A DNA stretch of 64,000 bases from Cheilinus undulatus (Eukaryota; Chordata; Actinopteri; Labriformes; Labridae), in assembly GCF_018320785.1 (NCBI RefSeq), contig NC_054880.1, positions 1,484,827 to 1,548,826 of the forward strand. The letters run 5' to 3'. The notes under the pieces were generated by a model that saw only the letters and a program-made list of their open reading frames with translations, ran no database searches and was not told the DNA's origin. Below are positions 22,965 to 33,964 of the stretch, one piece after another (within the stretch, counting starts at the first letter, position 1; each line of letters starts with the position of its first letter). The translations under genes were made by a program, and so were the position numbers.

Positions 22965-23398
22965 TACAGATTTGACCACAAGTTATTTTATGGTTCTTGT
23001 CCTCGATGAGATGTATTGCTCGTGAGAAACCACTGCACTGATCTGAGCTAATGCACTCACCTGGAGTCACTGATGCAACTCTTTAACATCGGCTGATTGT
23101 TAACAAACATTGGCAGATAATGTAGCATGAACAGATATCAGCTGACAGTGTTTATCTCCTGTGTGTCCTCTGGCATACCTAGCTGCTGAATCACATTACA
23201 GATTTTTTATTGGCCAGAGGGTGTCACCTATTTGTAAACTGGGATCTTTTTTCATGGTCAGACAAGAAAAATTGTTGGTATAGTAGAAGTCTTATACAAA
23301 AAGAAGTAACTGACAAACAGTGGTATCAGTAATCAGCTGAAGTGTTCAATCATGTTACTGTCACACTTAACTTACTCTGATACTTGTATGCCTTTCTT

Positions 23399-23435
<37 letters not shown>

Positions 23436-24650
23436 TTTCTTTGAATTTCACCTTCATCCATTAAAGAATTTACATTAAACAGTTTAATGTATTTCTTTCA
23501 AACATGATGCCCTTCTGTGTAATTCCTTTTGTACTATAATGTTGGAGGACCCTGGCCAAGAACTTTCCTATTTATCAGTTAATTTTTTTATCTTTTCTGA
23601 TCTTCTCTATATCTTAAAGAGTCAACTTAAATCAACTAATATGGGACCTTTTAAGTTGCCACATTGCCACCGTGTATGTGACAGCTTTTGCTCAGAATAA
23701 AAGCTCATCAGCATCAGCATGATGGCAGTGTGGCTGCTACAGATTATTATTCCCAAAATTGATCATCTAACAATTGTTTACTCATCAATCACTGCAGAGA
23801 AACAGATTCAATTGCAACTCTACTGAAGTGCTTTTCCATTTTTATCTAGAACCATACCAAGCGTAAAATATTATATTAACAGGTAAGGTATGACCTAGGT
23901 AAAACAGAATCTGGATAATAATGGTGAAGAATATTTGATAGTTAGAACTACAGTGTTGATGTCTGCCCTCAGCAGGTCTGCTACAACAGTTCACAGGAAT
24001 CTCCAAGTATTAAAGATAGACAAATGCATGCACAGAGATATAAAGAGGAGAGCCAAGTGCTTGGTTTGTCAAGTCTGTTAGAAATCTAAGCCTATCACAG
24101 TTCCAGGTCCAAATCTGAGCCGGCTCTAGCTAGATGTATTATCAAAAAGAAAAGTTGTAAGCCTCTCTTAAGAGTAGATGGGATGTTTGCCTCCCAGACA
24201 CTGAGTAGTAGATGAGTCCACAGGAGAGGGGCCTGATGAAAGGTCTACTTCCCTTACTGGGGTTGTCGCAGTACAAAACTATATCATCAACCTCCACGTC
24301 ATGTTAAAACTGAGGATGAAATCTTTGACATCAATGCTCTGTGAAATGTAAATCTTGATTTAGATTTGTGAAACAATTAAGTTCTTTTTCTAAGTTATTT
24401 AGTCTTCTGAGAATTTTTTTAATGATACAGATAAGACCAGACAGTCCTCTTAAGGGTGGACATAAACACTATGTTGTCCTCATGATCCACTTTTTTATGG
24501 AGAAAACCAGTGGCAAAGTGGAATATTATCTTGTCTTTGTTCTAGTTGTGATGTCTGGCTTAGATCCATCGCTAGGCCTGCACTTCCAGAAGTTCTCTGA
24601 TTTGCTATCTCTTGCAAGCAGTGCAAAATAAAAGCATACATTTTTACTTG
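22965..24650. other. 3' flank of gene C and intergenic stretch
   Basis: Holds a run of about 32 T (23400-23431), a candidate poly(A) signal AATAAA (23696-23701) about 780 bases after the stop, and a stretch at 23090-23160 resembling an old dispersed repeat. No gene recognised. Confidence 0.45.
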
Positions 24651-24654
24651 GCCT

Positions 24655-24723
24655 TGCCCCCCACAAGCCTCATTGTTTCAGCCCCCTTCTTGGGTCAAGG
24701 GAGCCACTTTAGGAACCACTGTT
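24655..24723 (-). mobile_element. End of a hAT-like element
   Basis: On the minus strand it begins CAGTGGTTCCTAAAGTGGCT and then runs into a G-rich stretch, typical of vertebrate hAT termini. No partner end was found. Confidence 0.4.
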
Positions 24724-24894
24724 TTTAAGTAAATAATCCAACCTTTAAGTAACCCATGTCTCATCTAGTTGTTCAGCATTATACTACTCTTTCATTTAAT
24801 TTGTGTATTACTTGAATTAAAGTTATCAATAACCATACTAAAGTTTAACAGTACTTGAGTAGAGTTCAGGCGGTAAGTAAAGGGACATACGTAC

Positions 24895-25035
24895 AGTGCT
24901 TAACAAATTTATTAGACCACCCTAACCCTAAACAAAGTAAGGTTTATGCCACAGCTGCCCTAAATTAACAGCATTGGTAATTACCAAAATAATTTTTTAT
25001 GTTTCTGCAATGGTTAATACACCAATATGTAGAAA
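24895..25035 (+). mobile_element. Tc1-like terminal repeat remnant
   Basis: TACAGTGCTTAACAAATTTA and ttagaccacc form a Tc1-type end. The complement of the same end lies at about 34085-34112 (attached to a transposase fragment), and its last bases at about 36052-36065. Only the end is preserved here. Confidence 0.5.
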
Positions 25036-25039
25036 CTCT

Positions 25040-26860
25040 TGGGCCGACACTATATCTCCAACAGGAAATCCTCCATTTTGAATAAATATGCAAAAAAGGG
25101 GCTGTTTTTGGCCTTTTCCAGGGGTCAAATCTGGATTAACTCCTCTGAGGGATTTCATCTGATTGACTTGTACTTCAGCACAGAGCTACATGAGACATGG
25201 ATGATGAAAAGTTATTCGGGGTTTTCTCATTAGTCAAAAGGTGTGGCCATGGCGAGCCCTCAAATTTGCATATTTCTCTGGTAAACAGGACGTAGTTTAT
25301 AACTCAGCTGTGCATTGTCCGATTGGACTGATATTGCTCAGGAATATTGATGGTCATGGCATGCACCCAATCATATGGTCAGATTTTTTACAGATCAAAG
25401 TGCCACCTAGTGTTGACAGGAAATGTCAAGGTTTATGGTGCAAGCTAGAGTTAAAAAAATAATCCAAGATATCCACTTAAAATTTGTGTAAGGAAGGACT
25501 AAAGAAGTGGATTTAGCTTTGTGAAAAATAAAATTGAAGTTTCGTCAGAGGGCGTGGACTCGGCGGGGCGACAAAGTCAAGAGTCGGCATTTTTTCAACA
25601 GTCATAACTCTGGTATACATGGTCATATCTGAGACAGATTACATGTGCTTGATAACAGTCCAGGCCAGAACACATCCATACTTGAAATTTTTAAAAAATA
25701 TGTAGCGCCACCCTCTGGCAACAATAAGTCAGTACTCCTGAATTTCACACTGCAGTACCTACATGGCTGAACAAATCATTCTGAAATTCACTCAGGCAGT
25801 TCTCAAGGAGTTGGCCTTACACATATACAATGGTCAAACGTCTACGTTAAAAGCCATGGCCATGGCAATATTTGTTTGCCATAAATCGGAAGTAGATTTT
25901 TCAAATGGTTATAAGACATCTGGAGCAATGAAACTTGGCCAAAAAAAGAAAAAAAAAAAAAAAAAAATCTAATTGGCATTCTTAAATGATTGATGTTCAT
26001 TTTGTAGGTGGGCGTGGGCTATTGGCTCAATGGCGCCCCCTAGAACATTTAAAAAATTCAGCCCCCCCAGCAGGTTTGACCTAGGATTTTGAACATGTGT
26101 GGGCAGATGTGTCATGTCAGGATGCAAAAATTATCCATTTGGACCCATATCATAAGTCAAACAGGAAGTTGGCCATTTTTTTTTTTTTTTTTTTGGTAAA
26201 ACAAGCCATGTTTTAGGGGTTGTATTTGAATGAACTTGTCTGAGGGCGTTCATCCAAACTACTTGATCTTTGGTGTAGAACAAGAAGAGATGTCTTAGGT
26301 CCAAATTTATTCGGGATCTTCTCTTCTTATTAGTCGAAAGGCGTGGCCATGGCGGCCCCTTAAATTGAAATGCTTCATCATGTGATAAAAGTGGCTGGTG
26401 CTCACTAAAAAATTTCCATTTATTACAAGATTGGCCAAATCCTGCTGAAATTAGCCCAGGGACATCCCTCAAGGTTGATATTACTCAAATTTGAAGGTCA
26501 AGAGTCCTTACCTAAAATGGTGTGGCAGTGACAATTTTTCATTTGCTATGTAACAGGAAGTACAATTATCTAGTGCTTACAAAACTTGTAAAGTCATGAA
26601 ACTTGACAGAAAAACACCCAGTAGCAACACGAGATGATTGATAGGATGGTTGTTGGTGGGCATGGTTTTTTGGCTCATTAACGCCCCCTACAGTAATTTG
26701 AAAATTCAGCCCCTGCAGCAGGATTATCCAAGAATTCTGATAATTCTTGAGCTTATACATCATTTTAAGTTCTACAAAAAAGCATTTTGGACCCATGCCG
26801 TAAAACAAACAGGAAGTCTGCCATTTTTATTTTTGTGGTAAAAAAGCAGCACATTTAGGA
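25040..26860. repeat. Block of diverged long repeats (650-1100 bp units), non-coding
   Basis: Motifs recur in the same order: acaggaagttggccattttt (26160; variants at 25063 and 26810), a GGCGTTCATC-like line, gtcgaaaggcgtggccatgg (26335; variant at 25230), and GGCGCCCCCTAGAAC (26033; variant at 26685). Text of this type is widespread in fish genomes, but I cannot name its class. No open frame here resembles a known protein. It separates the gene C flank from the kinesin relic. Confidence 0.55.
25399..25413 (-). promoter_or_regulatory. CTCF-like motif
   Basis: On the minus strand it reads ACACTAGGTGGCACT, close to the vertebrate CTCF core CCACYAGRKGGCAS. Weaker cores occur at about 25705 (GCCAGAGGGTGGCGC) and 26030 (CTAGGGGGCGCC). 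Occupancy is unknown. Confidence 0.4.
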
Positions 26861-27250
26861 TAATTATCACTACAGCCATTTTTACAAAAAAACTATCCTC
26901 TGAGAACAGAATCCATTTTGTTTATTTGTTTGTTTGTTTAAAGGTTTGGTGTTTTAATGTCAATCAGATCTACTAATGTGCCTGAAACTGCTGTAGTATG
27001 CATGCCAGGCCAGTCGTTGGCAGTGTGACTGACAATGAAACACATGAATCCACACCTTTCCTTCCTTCTGGTGGTGTCAACAGACAAACATGGCTGACAC
27101 ACAAATGTTTGTTTGGACAGATGAAGTCGGGTTGCTTCCTAGTGACAGTCAACCACAATATAAATAGATATTTAAAAAATGGGAACATATAAACGTTGGC
27201 AGGAAGTGAGCAGCACAAACAAACAGCACATTTTTGTGTGGTCTGTGCAG
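26861..27250. other. Stretch before the kinesin relic
   Basis: No coding homology is seen. It ends in the acceptor GTCTGTGCAG at 27241-27250 of the first recognisable kinesin exon. Confidence 0.5.
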
Positions 27251-27852
27251 CACCAGGCCAAGATCAAGTCTCTGACAGACTACATGCAGAACATGGAGCA
27301 GAAGAAGAGACAGCTGGAGGAGAGCCAGGACTCTCTGACCGAGGAGCACACTAAGCTGCAGGCTCACGGTTTGCACATTTATATTAACCATTAAAACATC
27401 TTAGCTCAAGTAAAATCAGGCTAATTTGATGGAATTTTCCTCTTTGTTTTTCATCAGAGAAAACACAAGATGTCAGGAGAGGAGAAGGAGAAGGAGGACA
27501 TCGGCAGACATGATGGGGACGGGGATATAAAGGTGATGAAGAAACACGTCACTGAGAATCTCTGTCACAGAAATGTGAAATAGCTGAATGTTTTTGTGTC
27601 TGTGTGGTACAGAAAACTCTGGAGGAGCAGCTGGAGAACCACAGAGAGGCTCACCACAAACAGCTGAGCCGACTGAGAGACAAGATCGAAGACGAGCAGA
27701 GGATGCTGGACGAGCTCACAGAGTAAGTCTGACTGTTTTAAATCCAACTACATTTTTAAAGACGTTAGAGAGCACAGACATAAGAAGAAACACATGGCAT
27801 GAGATATTTGAATCAAAGCCTGCAGTAAAATAAGTAAACTAATTATTTAGAC

Positions 27853-29592
27853 CAGTGTTACTGAAAACTGCTCAACCAAAGAGCCAAATTGTTAAAAAAA
27901 AAAAAAAACCTTTGCAATAGCCACATTTAAAGTGGTGAAAAGTGGCAAAAAGGATTAAAAGAGACATAAATGGTCAAAAAGCAGAAAAAAATGGTATAAA
28001 GGTTCAAAATTGGAATAAAATGGCAAAAACTGGTTAAAAAGTTTCAAAAAAGGAGTTACAGATAACAAAAATGGTCAGAAAGCAGCAAAAAATGTGCTAA
28101 AAATAGTGAAAAGTGACTAAAATGGTCAAAAAGCAGAAACAGAATTAATGTAAAGGCAAAAATAGGCATTAAATGGCAACAACTATGTGAAAAGTAGCAA
28201 AATGGGGGAAAAAGTGATATATAAAAGGAGTTATGGATAATAAAAATAGTCAGAAGCTGCAAAAATGTGGTAAAAAATAGTAACAAGTGACTAAAACATG
28301 CAAAAAGCAGCAAAAATGTGGTATAAAATTGTGAAAAGTGACTAAAATGGCAAAAAGCTGAAAAAATGTGGTTAAAAAAAGTAGTGGATGGTGACTAAAA
28401 TGGGCAAAAAGATGCAGAAATATGGTAAAAATGAATGAATAGTGATTAAGACGACCAAAAGCAGCGGGAAAATGGTGAAAAGGTGCAAAACTGGAATAAA
28501 ATGGCAAAAAACGGGTGTAAAGTGGCAAAAATGGGTGAGACATGCCATTAAAAAAGGAGTTACAGATGATGAAAAAAAAATGGTGAGAAGGTGCAAAATT
28601 GGAATTAAATGGCAAAAAATGGGTGAGAAGCGACAAAAAAGGAGTTACAGATGACAAAAATGTTCAGAAAGCAGCAAAAATGTGGTAAAAAATAGATAGA
28701 AGTAAGTAAATTGGTCAAAAAGCTGCAAAAATGTGTTTAAAATAGTGAGAAGGTACTAAAATGAGCAAAAATATGCAAAAATGAATGAAAAGTGACTAAA
28801 ATGGCTAAAAGCAGCCAAAAAAAAAAAAAAAAAAGGTGAAAAGGCAAAAAAATAGGCATTAAATGGCAAAAACTATATGAACAGTAGCAACAATGGGTGA
28901 GAAGTGACATAAAAAATAAGTTACAGATGATAAAAATTTTCAGAAAGTGGCAAAAAATGTGGTAAAATAATGGTGAAAAGTGACTGAGAGGCAAAAAGTG
29001 GCAAAATAGGCTAAAAAAATTATATGAAAAGTGACTTAAATTGTGAAAAGCAACAAAAATGTGGTATATAAATGAAAATTGAGTTAAATAGTCAAAAAGT
29101 GGCAAAAATGTGATAATTATTGGTGTAAAGTGACTAAATGGGCAAAATGCTGCAAAGAGTGACAAAAACATAAAAAGCGTCATTTAATGTCAAAAAGCAG
29201 CTTAAATTGGGTGAAAGTGGCAAAAAAAATGCTAAAAAGGGGAAAGAATTGCAAATAGCAAAAAGCAGGATGAAAGTGGCAAAAACTACAAAACTAGCAA
29301 GAAGAAGTGACGCAAATGGGCTAAAAGCAGCAAAAATGGATTAAAAGTGTCAAAAAGAGGAAAAAAAGGGAGAAGAATTAGAAATAAGGGTAATGAAAAA
29401 ACTAAGAGAAAAATAAAGGTTGACAATGAAAGCCTCCTGTATAAGAGTGGAAACAAACTGATTAATGTGACTTGATACGGATCATTCCAGAGGTGAAAGT
29501 TTTTTTTAAGGTTTTCTGGGGAAAAATATTTGAAATGAAGACACAAAAGAGCCACAAACCATCCCAATGAAGCCACACACTGAGTTTTACTC
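27853..29592 (+). mobile_element. Non-autonomous hAT-like element with internal minisatellite, in the kinesin intron
   Basis: It starts CAGTGTTACTGAAAACTG and ends ...CACACTGAGTTTTACTC. The flanks atttagac (27845-27852) and atttagtc (29593-29600) form an 8-bp duplication with one mismatch. The interior is about 1.4 kb of diverged GGCAAAAATGG-type minisatellite followed by a unique 200-bp end shared, in complement, with 3949-4150. It has no transposase. It lies between exons 3 and 4 of the kinesin relic. Confidence 0.75.
27915..29360 (+). repeat. Long GGCAAAAATGG-type minisatellite
   Basis: Units of roughly 20-40 bp (aaaagtggcaaaaatggtta with drift), some in blocks of about 100 bp (pattern agcagcaaaaatgtggtaaa then agtgactaaaatggtcaaaa). 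The phenylalanine-rich open frames on the minus strand across it are artefacts. Confidence 0.85.
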
Positions 29593-29975
29593 ATTTAGTC
29601 TAAAACTGTCCAAACCGGGCTTAAAATTTTGACTTCAAATCCACAGTGACGTATCACGCAGTGGAAAAATCAATAAACCTATTCATGTTTGATGTTTTTT
29701 AGAGCCATGATATTTCCACAGATTTGATTGGTTCTCATTGAACCACTTTATGCTGGTTTAAATGATCCTAAAGTTTGTTTTTTTTTATTGTTTTTTCAAA
29801 CCAAAGTAGTGACAGTCATTACGACTGTCTACTGTGTGTGATCCTCATGAGGAAGGATGTAAAATCCTCGTACCACTCCTCTTTACTGAGTCAGGAACTT
29901 TTAGCTGCATACGACTGTAGTCTGGCTTTACACTGGCTCTAAAAGTCTACACACACCTGTTACATTGTTGTCATG

Positions 29976-30829
29976 TGAAGGTTCCCTACCTGGGGTCCAG
30001 GCACCCCTAGGGGGGGCGCCTATAATGAACTTTTTTTATAGAGTCATGATTGAAATGTAAGAGGAAGTATTAGAGCCCTCTATAAGGTCCAACAAAATAA
30101 AGAGAATCTGTACATTTCTTGGAAAAAGGTGACATTTAAAAGTACATTTTTGAGATGATAAAGTCGTATTTTTTCAAGAACCTGAACTCAGAATTTTCTA
30201 GTTCAAAAGTCCTAAATTATTACATCATGCACTTTAAAATTTCAAGTTTGTAATGTCAGGATTGAACATTCTAAACTGGTGAATTTACAAGGATCCAAAC
30301 TGAAAACAGTGAACAGAAATGTCTCTTCAGAGTCTGGGGATTAATGATCATGTGATCATTCTTGGATCATTTCCTCACTGATCAATCCTACTAAGAAAAA
30401 TCTCCTGATTAGGCGATCAACTGTAGGACTTATGGAAGGAAAACAGCTTCTTCTCTTGTCATTTTCTTTTTCCATGGCTCTTTTGGATTTTATAATGACA
30501 AAAAATTCTGCCTTTTAGTTGACATAAATTTCCAGTTTTCTTTTTCTGCTAAATTTATGACTTGTTAAATTAGAAATGTTTGAGATTTTAATTAAAAATT
30601 GACTGAACCTCCTCATTCTGATATTCTTACGGTGACTCTAAATGCCGTTGTAATGATGGATAGTTTATATGCAGATATTTATGAAGAACTCGTTTATGCA
30701 GGCCTGTTATGCTGGGATTTAGTCAATAAAACAATTAAAAATGATGTTTAATTTCTCAGAGATTGTCCTGGGGGGCTTTAGAGTGTTTAGAGTAGAGGGA
30801 CCCCAAAGAAAAAAGGTCAGGACCCACTG
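29976..30829 (+). mobile_element. Decayed hAT-like element in the same kinesin intron
   Basis: It begins TGAAGGTTCCCTACCTGGGG and ends AAGGTCAGGACCCACTG, imperfect inverted ends of the CAGTGGTTCCCAACCTGGGG kind. The 8-bp flanks (ttgtcatg and atgtaaag) agree at only 5 of 8 places, so the boundaries are approximate. No transposase. Confidence 0.5.
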
Positions 30830-31235
30830 ATGTAAAGGTCTATCATTTCAGAAATGTTCTGCCTTGTACCATTTTTGAAACCAAATAACTGTTTGGAGAA
30901 ATTTCCAGAAACCAGATGAACAAAATGAATATATGTTGATGTGGTTTGTTGACATTTCTCTAGACAGTTACTCTGCCGTTAAAAAGCGCCCAGTCAGAGC
31001 TTAGCGAGCGTCTCCTCTCAGTCTGAACCAGGGTCTGCTGCTGGAGCAGGAGAGGCTGATGTCAGACTAGGACAAACTGAAGAGCAGGAGAAGGACGCCA
31101 AGCTGCAGAAACTCATGTGAGTAAAGGACTCATCCGTACGTTTATTTATGTGGAATATGAGTTCATATGTTTTTTGTTTGCAGGCTGCTGAATGAGCAAA
31201 GGGAGCAGGCCAGAGAGGACCTGAGGGGCCTGGAG

Positions 31236-31417
31236 GGTCAGGGTACCAAAGTATCATTTATTTTGAAAGGGCATTTGAACGTACGGAAATCAAGAAAACG
31301 GAGAACTTCACTCATTTTTCGATTTGTGTCCAGAATCGAAAAACGAGTTGTCAGTTTTCTTGATTTCCGTACGGTCAAATGCTCTTTCAAAATAAATGAT
31401 ACTTTGGTACCCTGACC
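31236..31417. mobile_element. 182-bp near-perfect foldback (MITE-like) inside a kinesin exon
   Basis: The element begins GGTCAGGGTACCAAAGTATC and ends with its complement. The two arms (about 85 bases each) match almost throughout and leave a loop of about 9-15 bases around tgtgtccag. It interrupts the exon after CTGGAG; the text resumes CTCGAGGAGAG, so a 6-bp duplication with one mismatch is likely. The near-identity of the arms suggests a fairly recent insertion or arm conversion. It has no coding capacity. Confidence 0.8.
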
Positions 31418-31503
31418 CTCGAGGAGAGTGGTAAGTATTTCCTGTTTCTACAGTGGAGGAGATGAAGTCCCCATGAGGGGCTCAGTGATCATCCATGCAT
31501 GCA

Positions 31504-31509
31504 AATAAA
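31504..31509 (+). promoter_or_regulatory. AATAAA after the last kinesin exon
   Basis: It lies 70 bases after the last kinesin donor, in atgcaaataaagactcc, followed by a TGTGTCTGTG-rich stretch. It could end a transcript from the relic, or be chance. Confidence 0.3.
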
Positions 31510-31559
31510 GACTCCATCCTGTAAAACTCCTGCTGTGTCTGTGTTTTTGTTGCATAACC

Positions 31560-31722
31560 CCCTACTTCCATCTCTGGCGGCTCCCCAGGGGGGCGCCGCA
31601 CCGCGTCCCCCCTTCTCCATCAGGCATGCCTTGATCCAGGTACCGGCCACAGTGGGGTTTGAACCCCAGCATCCCCTGCAGAACTGGTCTAGTCCAGTCC
31701 TCTGTGCCACCGCCGCCATACC
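31560..31722 (-). repeat. tRNA-headed SINE-like sequence
   Basis: On the minus strand, TGGCACAGAGGACTGG (A-box-like) and GGGGTTCAAACCCC (B-box) lie 40 bases apart, and a GC-rich body (ggtacctggatcaaggc, then GGGGGGACGCGG) follows. This is a Pol III SINE layout. It is the most GC-rich member of the tRNA-like cluster. Confidence 0.55.
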
Positions 31723-33160
31723 TTTCACACTACTATCTCTTCTCCTGGCACATTTATCCTCTTTGTTCAGGATGTGGCTTTAAAATTCACTGAGACCAAG
31801 ATGGGAGTTGAACCTGGAACCTCCAGACTCTGAGTCAATCCACTATCTCTTTAGGCTACAGAGCCAGACATGCAGCAGAGCCTCAGAGGGGCTTTTCCTC
31901 CTTTATTTGGACTCAGATCTTTTAAACTTAGAGTCATTGGTTAGATTTAAAAGACCAACTCCTGTCCAGGTCTCCTGAAGTCTATATTTAGACTCAGACT
32001 TTTAAAATAAATGAACCCATGGTAAGATTTGAACCTGTGAACTCCTGATTCACTGTCAGTTGGCTTTTCCACTAATCCACTGAGACACACGTCTGCACCT
32101 GTTTCTCAGAGGATCTGATCTCTGCTTTTGGGGACTGGACTAAAGATACACAAAGAATCAATTACCCCCCACCTACCACCTCTATGGCAGTCCTCTTTAC
32201 TCCTGAGTCAGTGACTTACACCAGCAGCTTCAAAAATCCACAGAAGATTTGAACCAACAACCTCATAATTCCAGGGCAGTTACCTGTCTAACTGAGCTAA
32301 CACACAGGCTCAATCTAGCTGCAGTTTCTCTGAGACTTCACATCTGGAGTAGAACATCTCTAAGATCCACAAACTTTGCTGCTGGAGACCATTTTCATAC
32401 TTGAGTTGCACATCTCCATGACGATGATCTTTGCTGCTGAAGACCATATTCATACTGGAGTAGAACTTCTCTACAGTCGACAATCTTTGCTGCTGGTGAC
32501 CATTTTCATACTTGAGTTGAACATCTCCATGAGTGATAATCTTTACTGCTGGAGACCGTTTTCACACCTTGAGTTGCACATCTCCATGAGTGATGATCTT
32601 TGCTGCTGAGGGCCATATTCATACTAGAATAGAACATCTCTATGATCGACAATCTTTGCTGCTGGAGACCGTTTTCACATCTTGTGTTGCACATCTCCAT
32701 GAGTGAAAATCTTTGCTGCTGGAGACTGTTTTCACACCTTGAGTTGCATATCTCCATGTGTGATGATCTTTGCTGCTGAGGGCCATATTCATAGTTGAAA
32801 AGATTTGAAAGGCCAACTCCTGTCCAGGTCTCCTGAAGTCTATATTTATACCCGGACTTTTAAAATAGATGAACCCATGGTAAGATTTGAACCTATGAAC
32901 TCCTAATTCGCAGTCAGTTGGCTTTTCCTCTAATCCACTGAGACACGTGCCTTTACTCAGAGGATCTGATCTCTGCTTTTGGGGACTCGACTTAAAAATG
33001 CACCAAGAATCAAACCCACAACCTTCCAACTCTATGGCAGTCCGCTTTACTCCTGAGTCAGCGATTTACACCAGCAACTTCAGAAATCCACAATAGATTT
33101 GAACCAACAACCTCATGAATTCTGAGCAGTTACTTTTCCAACTGAGCTAACACACAGGCT
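31645..33160 (-). repeat. Array of about seven tRNA-like sequences on the minus strand
   Basis: Each member, read on the minus strand, has an A-box-like start and a B-box GGTTCAAAT (or close) about 40 bases later, with a tRNA-sized span of about 73 bases. Members: 31645-31719, 31792-31865, 32016-32089, 32237-32309, 32874-32946, 33001-33064 and 33087-33160, with a decayed one near 32160-32215. The 32237 member reads TTAGCTCAGTTAGACAGG and then GGTTGTTGGTTCAAATC, close to a true tRNA. The 31792 member starts GGCTCTGTAGCCTAA, resembling tRNA-Arg. Anticodon arms pair poorly, so they are probably tRNA-derived repeats or pseudogenes and not working tRNAs. Confidence 0.6.
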
Positions 33161-33255
33161 CAATCTAGCAGCAGTTTCTCTGGGACTTCACATCTGGAGT
33201 AGGACATCTCTACGATAGACAATCTTTGCTGCTGAAGACCATTTCCATACTAGAG
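31940..33255. repeat. Direct duplication of a 450-500 bp block around a minisatellite
   Basis: The text from about 31940 to 32445 reappears at 32798-33255 with small changes (both begin ccaactcctgtccaggtctc, and both run through two or three tRNA-like members to ggagtag-acatctcta). The 58-bp repeat lies between the copies. Confidence 0.8.
32365..32795. repeat. 58-bp minisatellite (CTTTGCTGCTGGAGACC)
   Basis: Eight units start at about 32373, 32431, 32486, 32541, 32599, 32653, 32711 and 32769. Units alternate between an AGAACATCTCTA type and a CACATCTCCATGAGTGATG type, so the array has a dimeric higher-order pattern. A further unit lies at 33220, in the duplicated block. Confidence 0.85.
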
Positions 33256-33259
33256 AGGA

Positions 33260-33960
33260 GATATAAATAGATATAAGTGCATTGATGAAAATAATGAAAC
33301 AAACTTGTACACATCTTGAGCTCTCTATTTGCTCCTCTTGTTGATCTTCATCACCAATGATTGGAACATTCAGTTAATGCTTTTAGCCACTCTGTCATTT
33401 TTCTCCTGTGGAGTGAGTGTGCACACGAGGGAGAGGGAGTGAGGCTGCAAGCATGCAGGAGAGAGAGATAGAGAAACAATGGCTGAGCCAAGCACAGCAG
33501 AAAGAGGAGCTGTGGAAATGACAATACAGTGATTTGTTCATAATTTGGAGCTGCATTCAAAATTTTCAGGGTGCATGCCTCCTTCCCATTGGTTTTACTG
33601 CCAGAATAATGGCAAGCTCTGGAAATTAATGACGGGTATCACCCTCTGTTTCTGTGACAGTGTGAGTGTTGCAAAGCTCACATAACCCATGGGTGCAGCG
33701 CGCCTTGTTGCTGGCATGCAACGGTTGCTACATGTCCGCTTTTGTATAACACCTCGACATGCAACAGATTTACCGAAAAAAAAAAGAAAAATAGTAAAGC
33801 ACATTATTATTTCTTGATTTTTATTTCTTGATTAATATGTCAAATTATAGTTATTTACTTGCATTCCTGAAGAGAAAAATGAGTTTTGGTGGTTGAATGT
33901 TATGCTTGATTAATTTCTGACTTTTCAGAGAAGCCCAGTGAGCCGGCTCAAATTTGGGTG
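33260..33960. other. Intergenic stretch
   Basis: No gene or known element recognised. A purine-rich patch (gagggagagggagtgagg) lies at 33427-33445. Confidence 0.4.
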
Positions 33961-33964
33961 AATT

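Larger units (their letters stand above)
27251..31437 (+). pseudogene. kif5: Kinesin-1 heavy chain (KIF5-type) pseudogene, five stalk exons
   Basis: Exon remnants: 27251-27368 ([20 protein letters not shown]), 27458-27530 (SGEEKEKEDIGR), 27613-27722 ([20 protein letters not shown]), 31022-31116 (LNQGLLLEQERLMSD), and 31184-31235 with 31418-31430 (NEQREQAREDLRGLE). They are collinear with the coiled-coil stalk of kinesin-1, the plus-end microtubule motor. Splice sites are mostly kept (GTAAGT at 27723, GTGAGT at 31117, GTAAGT at 31431). It is dead: TAG at 31068-31070 in frame, a small deletion at about 31083 that shifts the frame, a Leu to His change in exon 1, and an inverted-repeat element inside the last exon. 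No motor domain, light-chain region or tail is present. A duplicated fragment of a real KIF5 gene elsewhere is likely. Confidence 0.82.

Noticed and set aside
28056-29183. Long Phe/His/Leu-rich open frames on the minus strand
   Set aside because: They are translations of the GGCAAAAATGG minisatellite; composition and periodicity follow the repeat. The same applies to frames at 1-430, 4145-4424, 41794-42306, 48544-49031 and 56366-57014.
31167-31415. 82-codon frame across the last kinesin exon and hairpin
   Set aside because: Its second half is translation of the inverted repeat; the first half is the kinesin remnant.
32365-32795. Regular 58-bp units considered as a CRISPR array
   Set aside because: Units are contiguous without unique spacers, the genome is eukaryotic, and no cas genes exist. 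It is a minisatellite.
31645-33160. Functional tRNA genes
   Set aside because: A and B boxes are visible, but acceptor and anticodon stems pair poorly by eye, and no Pol III T-run consistently follows. Called tRNA-like only.
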